A DNA stretch of 36,918 nt from Muribaculaceae bacterium (GCA_029061255.1 JAIDSL010000060.1:1-36918); one strand, 5' to 3'; shown: positions 23,054-32,340, counted from the stretch's first letter. Notes: generated by a model from the sequence alone, not told the origin. Translations and numbers: made by a program.

Positions 23054-24733
23054 TCATTTGTAGAGGTCGCCGGCATTGTCTACCTGGTTGAGAGGAATCG
23101 GGCAGTAGATGTCGGCTTCGTCGAGATGGGCGTTGTCGAGATAGTGGAAGAGAGATTTCTCCTTGGCGTAATAGGCGTTGACTGTGTTTACAGCCTCACC
23201 CCAGCGGATGAGGTCGAACCAGCGGAGACCTTCCATTGCGAGCTCGAGGCGGCGCTCCATACGTACAGCCTTGCGTGCGTATTCCTGATTCCAGCCGGGA
23301 GCACCGTATTCACGCACGAGATAAGTAGCTACCATCGGGTTTACGTCGATGGGTGTGTAGTTGGGGTCAACAGAACGGGCTGCTTTCGCACGAACCTGAT
23401 TGATGAGGTCGCGGGCTTCGTCAAGACCCTTGTTTTGTTCGATCATAGCCTCGGCCTTCATGAGGAGCACGTCGGCATAGCGGACAATAATGTAGTTGAG
23501 TGAGCTGGCACCCCATGGCACGATGCCGACCTTAACGAAAGGAGAATCGGGAGAAGGATATGGCTTTTTGCCTGAATATTGGCTGTAGTTGTTCAGGTTG
23601 CGACACCAGTTCTCATTGTAATTATACGAGCGCCAAGGCATCCCTATGCGTCCGAATGTAAAGTCGACGCGGGGGTCAACGTTGCCGGCATAGTCAGCGT
23701 GATCAAGATTCTCGGATGGAGCTTTCGAACTGTCGAGATAGGGGAGACCGCTCTCGTCAGTACGGAAAGCGTTGACAAGGTCTTGCGAGCCAAGATAGAA
23801 ATCGTCGCCATTGCCATAGACATCACCTTCGGAAACAGTACAGTTCAGACAGTTGTTGAAGTTATACTGGTCGGGAGAGTTTGCAGAAGAGAACTGTACA
23901 GCCATAATTGATTCATAGCGGTTGTTCATCTCCGGCTTTGACATGTCGAGGAAGTTGGGATAGAGTGAATACTGTCCGCTTTTTATCACATAGTCGGCAT
24001 AAGTCTCAGCAGTAGCGTAGTCGTGGCAGAAGAGAGCTACACGGGCGAGGATGGCCGCCGCCACATACTTGTTGAAACGGCCGGGTTCGCTCTGTGTCTC
24101 CACATTGTCAGCGTATGCCTGCTTGAGGTCTTCGGTAATGAAGCCGGCGATTTCATCACGTGAATATTCGCTTGCGCTTACGCTCGACGGGTCGGTGACG
24201 TTCTCGTCGAAGTAAGGGAACTTCTTGAAGATACGGAGCTGATCGAAGTAGTAGTAGGCGCGGAGTGTCTTCATCTCTGCTATGTATGCCTTGCGGTTCT
24301 CCTCGCTGAGGCTGCCGGCTGACTTCAGGGCACGAATGGCTGTGTTGCAGCGTGCAATGGAGAAATAGTTGTTGCGCCATTTGAAGTCGAGGATTGGGTT
24401 GTCGCTCTGTACGTTACCGATAGAGAACTCATGCATGTAGACCTCGTATCCGAGCTCGCCTCCACCCTTCTGGGCGTCATCAGAGCGGATGTCGAACACC
24501 CAGTTGTTGATAGGGCCTGCAAATGATTCGTTGTTTCCGAAATAATGGCAAAGCAGAGTTGCATATGCCGATGTCATCATATCGATGGCTTCATCATCGC
24601 CGATCTGTTCGGTTGTGAACACTCCCTGTGGCTTTGTATCGAGCAGGTCGTTGCAAGATGTAGCTGCCAACCCGAGGGCAAAAATTGCCGAGGCGTATAT
24701 TGCTTTCTTAGCTGTATGCTTGAGATTTTTCAT
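23054..24733 (-). CDS. SusD/RagB-family outer-membrane lipoprotein
   Basis: The product is 559 aa with lipobox LAATSC (Cys27), then NDLLDTKPQG typical of mature SusD proteins. TPR-like helices hold LRAYYYFDQLRIF, and the C-terminal SusD domain has YADVLLMKAEAMIEQ and RRLELAMEGLRWFDLIRWG. It forms the lid of the SusC channel and binds the imported oligosaccharide. It starts 21 bp after the SusC-like stop. The fructan substrate is inferred from the neighbours. Confidence 0.96.
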   Translation of the reverse strand: MKNLKHTAKKAIYASAIFALGLAATSCNDLLDTKPQGVFTTEQIGDDEAIDMMTSAYATLLCHYFGNNESFAGPINNWVFDIRSDDAQKGGGELGYEVYMHEFSIGNVQSDNPILDFKWRNNYFSIARCNTAIRALKSAGSLSEENRKAYIAEMKTLRAYYYFDQLRIFKKFPYFDENVTDPSSVSASEYSRDEIAGFITEDLKQAYADNVETQSEPGRFNKYVAAAILARVALFCHDYATAETYADYVIKSGQYSLYPNFLDMSKPEMNNRYESIMAVQFSSANSPDQYNFNNCLNCTVSEGDVYGNGDDFYLGSQDLVNAFRTDESGLPYLDSSKAPSENLDHADYAGNVDPRVDFTFGRIGMPWRSYNYNENWCRNLNNYSQYSGKKPYPSPDSPFVKVGIVPWGASSLNYIIVRYADVLLMKAEAMIEQNKGLDEARDLINQVRAKAARSVDPNYTPIDVNPMVATYLVREYGAPGWNQEYARKAVRMERRLELAMEGLRWFDLIRWGEAVNTVNAYYAKEKSLFHYLDNAHLDEADIYCPIPLNQVDNAGDLYK

Positions 24734-24754
24734 TGTTTCTTTGATTGTGATTGG

Positions 24755-27700
24755 TTAGAACTGGAGGTTCACGCCGAAAGTGAATGTGCGGGGACGTGGA
24801 TATGCACCGTTGTCGATTACTGCACCGTATTCACCGGGAAGAATTTCGGGGTCGAGACCTTTATACTTTGTCATTGTGAAGACATTCTCCACCTGACCGA
24901 AGATGTTGAAGTTGCTGCATGCGAATTTTTCGGTGATGTGCTTGGGCAGCGTATATGAAAGCTTTAGATACTTCATCTTCATATATGAGCCATCTTGCAC
25001 ATAGTAGGTAGAGAAGCGGGCCTCGTTGTTGGCATCTGTGAGTGAGAGAGCCGGAATATCGGTGTTTTTGTTTTCCGGAGTCCAGGCATTGAGGATATCA
25101 GCTGCATGGTTGGTATTGGTGTTGGCTCTACCGAAAGAGTATAGCTGGCCTTTCATGATGTTCTGGACATCGAATCCGAAATCACCTGAGAAGAACATGT
25201 CGAGGGTGAACGCCTTGTATTTGAATGCGAGGTTTATACCCATTGACAGATCAGGATTGGGGTCGCCGATAAAGCATCGGTCAGCGTCGGTGATGTAGCC
25301 GTCGCCGTCAAGGTCACGGTACATAAGACGTCCCGGAGCGGCTCCCTGCTGAACTGCATGGTCGGCCACTTGCTCTGTAGACTGGAATATTCCGTCGCAT
25401 ACATAGCCGTAATAAATTCCCATGGGCTGACCGGGCACGAGGCGCTGGTTGCCTCCGATGAATTCCTGACGGTTGTTGAGCTTAAGCAGCTTATTCTTAT
25501 ACTGGGATATGTTGATTGATCCATTCCATGAGAAATCGCCATAGCTTGGAGAGTTGTAGCCTACGGTCACTTCCCATCCGTTGTTGCGCATAGAGCCTGT
25601 ATTGAGCCAAGTCGCGGCGTTCTCACCGGCTACGCTGAGTGCAGGGGGGATTGTAAGCATGTCGGTTGTCTTCTTGACATAGTAGTCGGCGCTGAGGTTG
25701 AGGGCTCCGTGTAAGAATGTTAAGTCGATACCGATATTATTTTGTGTGGTTGTTTCCCATTTCAGGTCTGGGTTGCCGGTAGCGGCGAGTGTGATACCGG
25801 AAGTGGTTGAGGAGTTGGTACCTGCGAGGTCGTAAGCACCGTTGCCTGTGTTGAAGATGTAGGTGGAGTATGCGGGATAGAGAGCAGGGATATTGGCATT
25901 ACCGTTTTGGCCCCATGAGTAGCGGATCTTCATGTCGGTCAGTATGTCGTTTTCCGGGAAGAAGGCTTCCTGGGTGGGACGCCATGCCACTGAAGCTGCG
26001 GGGAATATGCCGGAGCGGTGTCCTTTAGCGAATCGGGAGTTTTCGTCGCGGCGTATGGTGAAGGAGAGGAGGTAACGGTCCATGAAGTTATAGTCGACCT
26101 TAGCGAACAGTGAGAATACAGACCATTGAGTCTTGCCGCCTCCGTTGTTGCGGGTGCCTGTACCGGCGCCGATCTGCATATAGTCGGTGTCTTCGAAAGC
26201 GTATCCCTCGCGGCTTGCGGAAAGGTCGCGGAATGTGTAGCCGATAGCCTCAGTGCCGATCAGGGCAGTCAGGAAGTGTTTGTCGTTGAAGTTCTTCACA
26301 TAGTTAGCTGTATTGGTCCATGTCCATGTGTCGCCTTGTCCGTATACATCGCTTACTGAGTTTACATCGTTAGCGTTGATGCGGCGTCCGAGGTTATGGT
26401 TGAAGTACTGGGAATGCTCGATACCGATATTGGTCTTGAGAGTAAGCCCTTCTACCGGATAAATCTCAAGGAAAGCATTGCCGAGGATTCTCCAGGAGTT
26501 TGATGAGTTGTCGGCAGCATTTGATATCTGTTGCATAGGGTTAGCGAGGTCTGACTTGATCAAGGTCATGGGATTTGCCCATTCTCCGTTAAGACCTTTT
26601 TCAGGAAGTGCAGGCATCTGGGAAAGGGCAGTGAATGGGATGCCACGGTCGCCTGCCACGTCCATGCCTCGGTTTGACCAATGTGCCACGAGTAGGTTTT
26701 CGCCTACGGCTATGTATTTGTTGAAGTTATAGCGGGAGTTGAGGCGTGCTGAGATGCGCTGATAATATGTGTCGATGATATTACCGTTCTGGTTGATGTA
26801 GTTTGCCGAGAACAGCACAGATCCTTTCTCGGTATTGTTTGAGATGGATGCTGTGAGGTTGTTGGTGAGAGCAGTGTGATACACGAGATCTTGCCAGTCG
26901 GTGCTTGTAGTTGGGAAATTCGGGTTTCCGTCGGCATATTTCTGAAGCACCGGAGTGGGGCCATCGCCGTAAAGCACGTGGGAGGGATTGATGCCGGAGT
27001 TGCGGGATGCCATCCAGTATGCGTGGCCCCATTGCTCAGCGTTCATCACGTCGTAGCGCTTGGCGATGGTCTGAGCGGAGATGGCATAGTTTACGTTGAT
27101 ATTCATGCGGTCGCCTTTACCGTGTTTTGTAGTGATGATTACAACACCGTTTGCAGCACGCGAACCATATATTGAAGCGGAGGCAGCGTCCTTGAGCACT
27201 TGCATTGTCTCGATGTCGGAGGGGTTGATGCAGTTTATGTTGTCAGTAGGTACGCCATCGATGATGTAGAGAGGATCGTTGCTTGAGTTAGCTGTCGACA
27301 TACCACGGACACGGATTGAGCCGGTGCCACCAGGGGCGGCGTCTGGCACTACGTTTACGCCCGGCATCTTGCCTGCCATGGAGTTCATGATGTTTCCGGA
27401 GTTCTCGCTGAGGGGCTCCTTCATGTTCATCACGGATACCGCACCTGTGAGGTCGGCTTTGCGTACTGTCTGGTAACCGACTACCACTACTTCATCGAGA
27501 AGAGCTGCATCTTCCTCAAGATGTATGGTAAGCTCGGAAGCTGCCTTCACTTCGACAGTCTTATAACCGATGTAAGATATGGTCAAGTCTGATCCTTGAG
27601 GTACCTTTAACTCAAAATTGCCGTCGAAATCGGTGGCTGTGCCGGCTTTTGTCTGAACGCAGAGCACTGTCGCTCCAATCAGTGGTTCTCCGTCGGTCTT

Positions 27701-27793
27701 GGAGATAACCGTTCCGTTCACTGTGATGTCTTGCGCATATGTGAATGCCGCAGTCAAGAGCATCAGGAGTGAGATTAAGAATGATTTTTTCAT
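24755..27793 (-). CDS. SusC/RagA-family TonB-dependent outer-membrane transporter
   Basis: The product is 1012 aa from ATG 27793. A signal peptide (MKKSFLISLLMLLTAAFTYA) is followed by a carboxypeptidase-D-like domain (VNGTVISKTDGEPLIGATV), a TonB box-type stretch (LDEVVVVGYQTVRKADLTGAV), the plug with PLYIIDGVP, and a C-terminal 22-strand barrel ending in FTFGVNLQF. A frame open to 27844 would start inside the -7 box and is rejected. It imports oligosaccharides with the SusD-like protein and heads the four-gene operon. An inverted repeat lies just upstream of the promoter. Confidence 0.97.
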   Translation of the reverse strand: MKKSFLISLLMLLTAAFTYAQDITVNGTVISKTDGEPLIGATVLCVQTKAGTATDFDGNFELKVPQGSDLTISYIGYKTVEVKAASELTIHLEEDAALLDEVVVVGYQTVRKADLTGAVSVMNMKEPLSENSGNIMNSMAGKMPGVNVVPDAAPGGTGSIRVRGMSTANSSNDPLYIIDGVPTDNINCINPSDIETMQVLKDAASASIYGSRAANGVVIITTKHGKGDRMNINVNYAISAQTIAKRYDVMNAEQWGHAYWMASRNSGINPSHVLYGDGPTPVLQKYADGNPNFPTTSTDWQDLVYHTALTNNLTASISNNTEKGSVLFSANYINQNGNIIDTYYQRISARLNSRYNFNKYIAVGENLLVAHWSNRGMDVAGDRGIPFTALSQMPALPEKGLNGEWANPMTLIKSDLANPMQQISNAADNSSNSWRILGNAFLEIYPVEGLTLKTNIGIEHSQYFNHNLGRRINANDVNSVSDVYGQGDTWTWTNTANYVKNFNDKHFLTALIGTEAIGYTFRDLSASREGYAFEDTDYMQIGAGTGTRNNGGGKTQWSVFSLFAKVDYNFMDRYLLSFTIRRDENSRFAKGHRSGIFPAASVAWRPTQEAFFPENDILTDMKIRYSWGQNGNANIPALYPAYSTYIFNTGNGAYDLAGTNSSTTSGITLAATGNPDLKWETTTQNNIGIDLTFLHGALNLSADYYVKKTTDMLTIPPALSVAGENAATWLNTGSMRNNGWEVTVGYNSPSYGDFSWNGSINISQYKNKLLKLNNRQEFIGGNQRLVPGQPMGIYYGYVCDGIFQSTEQVADHAVQQGAAPGRLMYRDLDGDGYITDADRCFIGDPNPDLSMGINLAFKYKAFTLDMFFSGDFGFDVQNIMKGQLYSFGRANTNTNHAADILNAWTPENKNTDIPALSLTDANNEARFSTYYVQDGSYMKMKYLKLSYTLPKHITEKFACSNFNIFGQVENVFTMTKYKGLDPEILPGEYGAVIDNGAYPRPRTFTFGVNLQF

Positions 27794-27841
27794 AAATATG
27801 GGTTTAGTAAATGAATTTTGCGACTTGAAATTTTCATGCCG

Positions 27842-27849
27842 CAAAGTTA
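27842..27849 (-). promoter_or_regulatory. -7 box of the SusC operon
   Basis: CAAAGTTA reads TAACTTTG (minus), matching TAnnTTTG. The transcript would start near 27836, with a leader of about 43 nt to ATG 27793. Confidence 0.65.
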
Positions 27850-27871
27850 GTCTAAACCCTTATTATGCATA

Positions 27872-27925
27872 TATGACGAATCTTGCATCGGCTATCAAAA
27901 AAAGCGAGATGCAAGATTTGTCATA
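27872..27925. promoter_or_regulatory. Inverted repeat, candidate HTCS operator of the SusC operon
   Basis: TATGACGAATCTTGCATC (27872-27889) and GATGCAAGATTTGTCATA (27908-27925) are inverted copies, 17 of 18 matching, with an 18-bp gap. The near arm ends 22 bp upstream of the -7 box, the usual place for an activator. The TGCAAGAT core recurs upstream of the GH32-B promoter. Confidence 0.7.
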
Positions 27926-28044
27926 GTGATGGCAACAAAAATAATATTGCCAGCTGATTTTTTATAAGTTTTCAGCGAAATTTTTATCACGCAGGGAGCG
28001 CCAAGTAAATGAGAACGCTGAGATTTCCTTAAATACAAAAGGTG

Positions 28045-30825
28045 TTATTGGAGTTTCTGGCGGGTCTCGGTGGGGGTCTCGCCGTAGGCCTCGCGGTAGC
28101 ATTTGGTGAAGTAGGCGGGAGTGGAGAAGCCAACCTCGTAGCAGATTTCAGATATGGATTTCTCGGATCCCGTCACCATAGCACGTGCCTTCTTAAGGCG
28201 TAGGGTGCGTATGAGCTCAACGGGGGAGTAGTTGGTGATAGCCTTTATCTTCCTATAGAACTGAGTGCGTTCCAATCCCATCTTCGCAGCAAGGCTATCG
28301 ACAGTCATTTCTGTGCTGCTCATGTCCTCATAGAAGATCTTAAGGAATCTCGCGTAGAATTCATTGTCTACGTCCTTGGTAGGAGTGCTTTCTCTGTCTT
28401 TCCCGGATTCCTTGGCGGGCGCCGGTTTGGTGGAAGCTGATTCCATGGCCTGATGCACCGGATTTTGCCAAAGGTCTTTGATAAGGCGCCGGTTCTTTAT
28501 TAGGCTCGCGCTGCGAGCCTTCAGCACATCGGCGGAGAATGGCTTCGACAGATACCCGTCGGCTCCGTTGTCGTAGCCCTGTACGCGCTGTTCGTCCATT
28601 GAGCAAGCGGTGAGCATAAGCACGGGGATGTGTGAGGTGACCGGTTCGGCTTTCAGTCGGCGGCAGCATTCGAGTCCATCCATTACGGGCATCATGACAT
28701 CGCATATGATGAGGTCCGGCACGTATTTTACGGCTTTTTTCACTCCGTCAGCACCGTTGACAGCCGTAATTATATTGTAGTCGGCACGCAACAGTTCACC
28801 AACCATCTCGCGGATATCGCGGTTGTCGTCGATCACGAGAGCGAGGGGTTTATCGCTCTCAAACTCGGCATTTCCTTCTATATTGTCCAGTTCGGCTTCC
28901 ACCGCCGATGTGCCGATCTGCTTGTCGACGGTCTGGGAAGTATCAGCCACATGCACAATAGGTAGTGTCACTATAAATACGGACCCCTTGTTGAGCTCGC
29001 TTTCCACATCTATATTGCCTCCGTGGAGCTCAACGAAAGCCTTTGCAAGCGACAAGCCGATTCCGGATCCTTTCGGGTGTATGCGGTCTACCTGATAGAA
29101 GCGGTCGAAGATATTCCCGAGATCACGTTCGCTGATACCTTCCCCGGTATCAGCCACACGAAGGGTCAGCTTTCCCTCATGGATGCCGTATGAAATGGTA
29201 ATGGCACCGTTGTCGCGGGTATATTTGAAGGCATTGGAGACAAGATTGAAGAATACACGCTCCATCTTCTCTACATCGATGGCAATATTAACCGGGTCGT
29301 CACCTTCGGGAGCCTCAAGACGCAGCTTGATGTCGCGTTTGCGAGCCAGCTGCACAAATGATTCGGTCCAGTCTTTGATGGTCTGGCGGAAATCCACTTC
29401 CGTAAGATGCAAATTGAGTTTGCCGTTCTCATACTTCCGGAAATCGAGAATCTGGTTGATGAGACGCTGCAGTATGCGTACGTTCTTGTCAGCTATCTTA
29501 GTGAGGACTTTTTGTGACTGAGTTAGGTTGGAAGCTGCTGCCAGCTGTGCCACGGGTTCGGCGATTAGGGTGAGGGGAGTACGGAGGTCGTGGGAGACGT
29601 TGGTGAAGAACATCAGCTTTGACTGGGTGGCATCTTCAAGCTTGCTGTTGAGGTCTTGCAGCTGGTCGCGCTGCGCGGCGAGCTGGTCTCTTTGTGATTC
29701 CAATTCGCGGTTTTGCTCAAGGAGCACTTCGCGGTGTCTTTTGTGTTGCCAGTAGACGCGCAGTATCAGGAATACCACTCCGAAGAGCAATATGATTATC
29801 GCAAGGCAAGCATAGAAGAGAGATTTCTGGGTGGCATACTGTGCCCAATAGTCGTCAATGCGTTTCTTGAGTATGATTATCTTGTCGGTCTCGTCTACGA
29901 GTGTCTCGTTCTGGCGCAGGAGTATGTCGGCATTGCTTATGTCTACGGCAGATGAGGCCGGAATGATGGTTTCCCGTTCATATGGTTCCCCTTTAAGGAT
30001 AGCAAGGGCAGTGCGGATCACTCGGTGACCTTCAGTAGGATAGAGGAAAGTGGCATCGATAATACTGTCAGCAACAGCCTGAATGCCGATTTCAGGGGCC
30101 GCGTCGATACCAATTATCTTGATTTTGTCGCGACCTAAAGCTCGGGCGGCTTCAGATGCTCCAATTGCCATACGGTCGTTGTGGGCGAATATGACATCTA
30201 CATCAGGATAAATCTTCAAGAGGGAATCGACCGCAGGCAATGCCTCCTCTTTCTTCCAGTTTGCTGTGGCTCCTGCGATTATGTTGCCTCCGTTGGCAGT
30301 GAATTCGTTAGAAAATCCCTGGTGGCGACCTTCTGCAGGAGTTGACCCTCGTAGGCCATAGACCTCTATAGCGTTGGGGTTCTGGCCGGCGACGCTTAGT
30401 GCGAAATGAGCGGCAGCTTTCCCGAGGCCTTCGTCGTCGGCTCCGATACGAGCTGTGTAGCTGTCGCCATCGATGTTCCGGTCGAAGATGATTACGGGGA
30501 TCCCTTTGTCATAGACTTCCTTGATGACGGGCGTAAGCGTGGCTGCCTCGTTGGGAGAGACTATTATGATATCGAAGTCGTTGTCGACAAAATATCGGAT
30601 GTCTTCTATCTGCTTGCGGCTGTTGTCGTCGGCGGAGCGTACTTCTACGGTAGCATCTTCATGATACATTATCTCACGCTGTATCTCGTCGTTCATCTTC
30701 ATGCGCCAGTCGTCTTGGCTGCACTGCGACACTCCTATCTTATATGTCTTTTCCTCCTTGCATCCGGAGAAAAGGATAAGGCTTAGACAAAACGCAAGGT
30801 GAATAATGATTCTGTTTAGTTTCAT
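28045..30825 (-). CDS. Hybrid two-component regulator with periplasmic sugar-binding sensor (HTCS-B)
   Basis: The product is 926 aa. Order: lipobox-like signal (LILFSGC), LacI-type sugar-binding domain (about 25-290), transmembrane helix (about 337-357), coiled coil, histidine kinase with VSHDLRTP (His412) and GSGIGL, receiver with CDVMMP (Asp709) and AraC-type helix-turn-helix (about 840-926). It is a paralogue of HTCS-A but without the hairpin insertion and the octamer-coded linker. It sits between the SusC operon and the OmpA gene. It is the better candidate for fructan or fructose sensing and for control of the SusC and GH32-B operons, by position and by analogy with Bacteroides levan regulators. 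Confidence 0.95.
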   Translation of the reverse strand: MKLNRIIIHLAFCLSLILFSGCKEEKTYKIGVSQCSQDDWRMKMNDEIQREIMYHEDATVEVRSADDNSRKQIEDIRYFVDNDFDIIIVSPNEAATLTPVIKEVYDKGIPVIIFDRNIDGDSYTARIGADDEGLGKAAAHFALSVAGQNPNAIEVYGLRGSTPAEGRHQGFSNEFTANGGNIIAGATANWKKEEALPAVDSLLKIYPDVDVIFAHNDRMAIGASEAARALGRDKIKIIGIDAAPEIGIQAVADSIIDATFLYPTEGHRVIRTALAILKGEPYERETIIPASSAVDISNADILLRQNETLVDETDKIIILKKRIDDYWAQYATQKSLFYACLAIIILLFGVVFLILRVYWQHKRHREVLLEQNRELESQRDQLAAQRDQLQDLNSKLEDATQSKLMFFTNVSHDLRTPLTLIAEPVAQLAAASNLTQSQKVLTKIADKNVRILQRLINQILDFRKYENGKLNLHLTEVDFRQTIKDWTESFVQLARKRDIKLRLEAPEGDDPVNIAIDVEKMERVFFNLVSNAFKYTRDNGAITISYGIHEGKLTLRVADTGEGISERDLGNIFDRFYQVDRIHPKGSGIGLSLAKAFVELHGGNIDVESELNKGSVFIVTLPIVHVADTSQTVDKQIGTSAVEAELDNIEGNAEFESDKPLALVIDDNRDIREMVGELLRADYNIITAVNGADGVKKAVKYVPDLIICDVMMPVMDGLECCRRLKAEPVTSHIPVLMLTACSMDEQRVQGYDNGADGYLSKPFSADVLKARSASLIKNRRLIKDLWQNPVHQAMESASTKPAPAKESGKDRESTPTKDVDNEFYARFLKIFYEDMSSTEMTVDSLAAKMGLERTQFYRKIKAITNYSPVELIRTLRLKKARAMVTGSEKSISEICYEVGFSTPAYFTKCYREAYGETPTETRQKLQ

Positions 30826-30881
30826 ATTGTAGAATGGCCGTATTTGATATCGGGATAAAGATTGATGTGAGGTTTAGGTTG

Positions 30882-30889
30882 CAAAGTTA
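30882..30889 (-). promoter_or_regulatory. -7 box of HTCS-B
   Basis: CAAAGTTA reads TAACTTTG (minus), matching TAnnTTTG, about 57 bp upstream of ATG 30825. Confidence 0.6.
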
Positions 30890-30933
30890 ACAATATATTT
30901 CGAATATCAAAGAAAAAATGAGAAATAAAAAAA

Positions 30934-30954
30934 GGACGCACGAACCGTGCGTCC
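30934..30954. terminator. Palindrome GGACGCACG-N3-CGTGCGTCC, copy 3
   Basis: A perfect 9-bp stem preceded by seven A (30927-30933), which reads as a T tract on the minus strand. It lies just downstream of the OmpA-like gene (ends 30991) and so can serve as its terminator. Confidence 0.65.
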
Positions 30955-30990
30955 CTATAAGGTCGGTAGTATGTCTTTGATTGAAGGGGA

Positions 30991-31851
30991 TCAGTCGTTG
31001 GATTCGGGGGCGTGGTCGATGAGGTCCATGAAATCGTCGAGTTTCGGGGTGATGATGATCTCAGTGCGACGGTTGCGCTGCTTGCCGACTTCGGAATCAT
31101 TGTCTGTGATCGGGTTGAACTCGCCACGACCGGCTGCTGAGAGACGCTGTGGGTTGATGCCGAACTTAGTCTGGAGCACCTGTACGATAGAAGAGGCGCG
31201 CAGAGCTGAGAGGTCCCAGTTGTTGCGGATATTTGTCTTAGAGATTGGCACATTGTCTGTATTGCCTTCTACGAGCACATCGAAATCCTTGTAGTCCTTA
31301 AGTATCTTTGCAATCTTGGAAAGAGTCTCCATAGCGCGGTCGCTGACTTCGTAGCTGCCGCTCTTGAAGAGCATGTTGTCGGCCAGTGAAATGTAGACTA
31401 CACCTTTCAGTACCTTCACGTCTACGTCTTTCAGCTCATCGTTGCTGAGTGAGCGGGTCAGGCGATTGGTGAGGGCAATGTTGAGGGAGTCAGATTTTGA
31501 CTTAGCCTCTACGAGTTGCTTGATATATTTGTTGGAAGCATTGATCTCGTCGACGAGTTTGGCGATGTTTACGCTGCCCTGGTTGTTTGCCTCAAGGCTC
31601 TTGTCGAGGGTATGCTTGAGTTGGCTCATGCCTTTCTTGAGATCATCATTGCTCTTGTTGGCTACCTCGAGCTGGGATGTGAGGTTTTTAGCCTCAGCGG
31701 TAGTTGTGATGAGTTGCTCGCGTGTGGAGTTGTATTCACTCTGAAGATCATTGTATTTTCCCTGGAGCTCGGCGTATTTCTTGTTGGAGACGCAGCTTGT
31801 CGACATAAGTCCGAGAAGCACGGCCGCGAGGGCAAGGATTTTAACTTTCAT
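30991..31851 (-). CDS. OmpA-family lipoprotein
   Basis: The product is 286 aa with lipobox LMSTSC (Cys20). A long coiled coil follows (about 25-130, with repeated small and charged residues), then a C-terminal OmpA-like peptidoglycan-binding domain (about 150-275) with VEGNTDNVPI, NWDLSALRASSIVQVL, RLSAAGRGEFNPI and NRRTEIIITP. It probably links the outer membrane to the cell wall. It has no obvious metabolic tie to the fructan genes around it. It is transcribed leftward on its own and ends at palindrome copy 3. Confidence 0.93.
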   Translation of the reverse strand: MKVKILALAAVLLGLMSTSCVSNKKYAELQGKYNDLQSEYNSTREQLITTTAEAKNLTSQLEVANKSNDDLKKGMSQLKHTLDKSLEANNQGSVNIAKLVDEINASNKYIKQLVEAKSKSDSLNIALTNRLTRSLSNDELKDVDVKVLKGVVYISLADNMLFKSGSYEVSDRAMETLSKIAKILKDYKDFDVLVEGNTDNVPISKTNIRNNWDLSALRASSIVQVLQTKFGINPQRLSAAGRGEFNPITDNDSEVGKQRNRRTEIIITPKLDDFMDLIDHAPESND

Positions 31852-31928
31852 GGCTTTTGGGTTTTAGTTAGTGTCTTATATGTATGTTCGTTTATCTATA
31901 TAAACGTCATTTAAGGGTAAAATGTTGT

Positions 31929-31977
31929 TTTCCGTTTTCCGTTGTCCGTTTTCCGTTATCTGGTTTCCGTTGTCAGT
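31929..31977. repeat. Heptamer tandem repeat (TTTCCGT-type, 7 units)
   Basis: The units TTTCCGT, TTTCCGT, TGTCCGT, TTTCCGT, TATCTGG, TTTCCGT and TGTCAGT are contiguous and lie upstream of the OmpA-like gene. Confidence 0.7.
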
Positions 31978-31994
31978 AGGCGGAAAGCTATTAA

Positions 31995-32057
31995 AAACCG
32001 TGCAAGATATGTGAATTTTGTTGCAATACACGAATTTTAACACATCTTGCACGGTTT
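31995..32057. promoter_or_regulatory. Inverted repeat, candidate HTCS operator of the GH32-B operon
   Basis: AAACCGTGCAAGATATGT (31995-32012) and ACACATCTTGCACGGTTT (32040-32057) are inverted copies, 17 of 18 matching, with a 27-bp gap. They end 27 bp before the -7 box at 32085. They share the core TGCAAGATNYGT with the SusC site, though the two half-sites face inward here and outward there. Confidence 0.7.
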
Positions 32058-32084
32058 GTTATCGTTGATTTTCAATATTTGTTG

Positions 32085-32092
32085 TAGTTTTG
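32085..32092 (+). promoter_or_regulatory. -7 box of the GH32-B operon
   Basis: TAGTTTTG matches TAnnTTTG and is followed by C as is common. A TTG at 32065-32067 may belong to the -33 element. The start near 32099 gives a leader of about 290 nt before ATG 32387. Confidence 0.6.
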
Positions 32093-32116
32093 CAGTGTCA
32101 AAGCGAGGAGCTTTTA

Positions 32117-32144
32117 AGCTATCAGCGGTCAGCTATCAGCTACG
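32117..32144. repeat. Heptamer tandem repeat (AGCTATC-type, 4 units)
   Basis: The units AGCTATC, AGCGGTC, AGCTATC and AGCTACG are contiguous in the GH32-B leader. Confidence 0.6.
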
Positions 32145-32163
32145 CGACTCCCCGGACGACACT

Positions 32164-32184
32164 GGACGCACGGCCCGTGCGTTC
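32164..32184. repeat. Palindrome GGACGCACG-N3-CGTGCGTTC, copy 4
   Basis: This copy has one mismatch in the stem relative to the other three. It lies in the predicted 5' leader of the GH32-B operon, where a hairpin could affect read-through. Confidence 0.6.
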
Positions 32185-32216
32185 CTACAACGCGAAATTA
32201 ATGCATAAAGATTAGA

Positions 32217-32340
32217 TAGGTTATTAAGTTTTTAGGTTATTAGGTTCGAAATTGGTACTACGGAAAACACCAAGGTAAAAAAGTTTAGGTTCGAACGCAT
32301 CCGGAGGGCACCCTTCGTAGACAAGGACTCTCCGGATGCG
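32217..32340 (+). promoter_or_regulatory. Octamer repeat and long hairpin in the GH32-B leader
   Basis: Four 8-bp units (TAGGTTAT, TAAGTTTT, TAGGTTAT, TAGGTTCG) at 32217-32248 are followed by an 11-bp perfect stem, CGCATCCGGAG (32296-32306) with CTCCGGATGCG (32330-32340). An inner CCTT/AAGG pair lies inside the loop. The hairpin ends 46 bp before the start codon. No known riboswitch is recognised. Confidence 0.5.

Noticed and set aside
27794..27844. Upstream start for the SusC-like protein
   Set aside because: It would place the start codon inside the -7 box; ATG 27793 gives a proper signal peptide.
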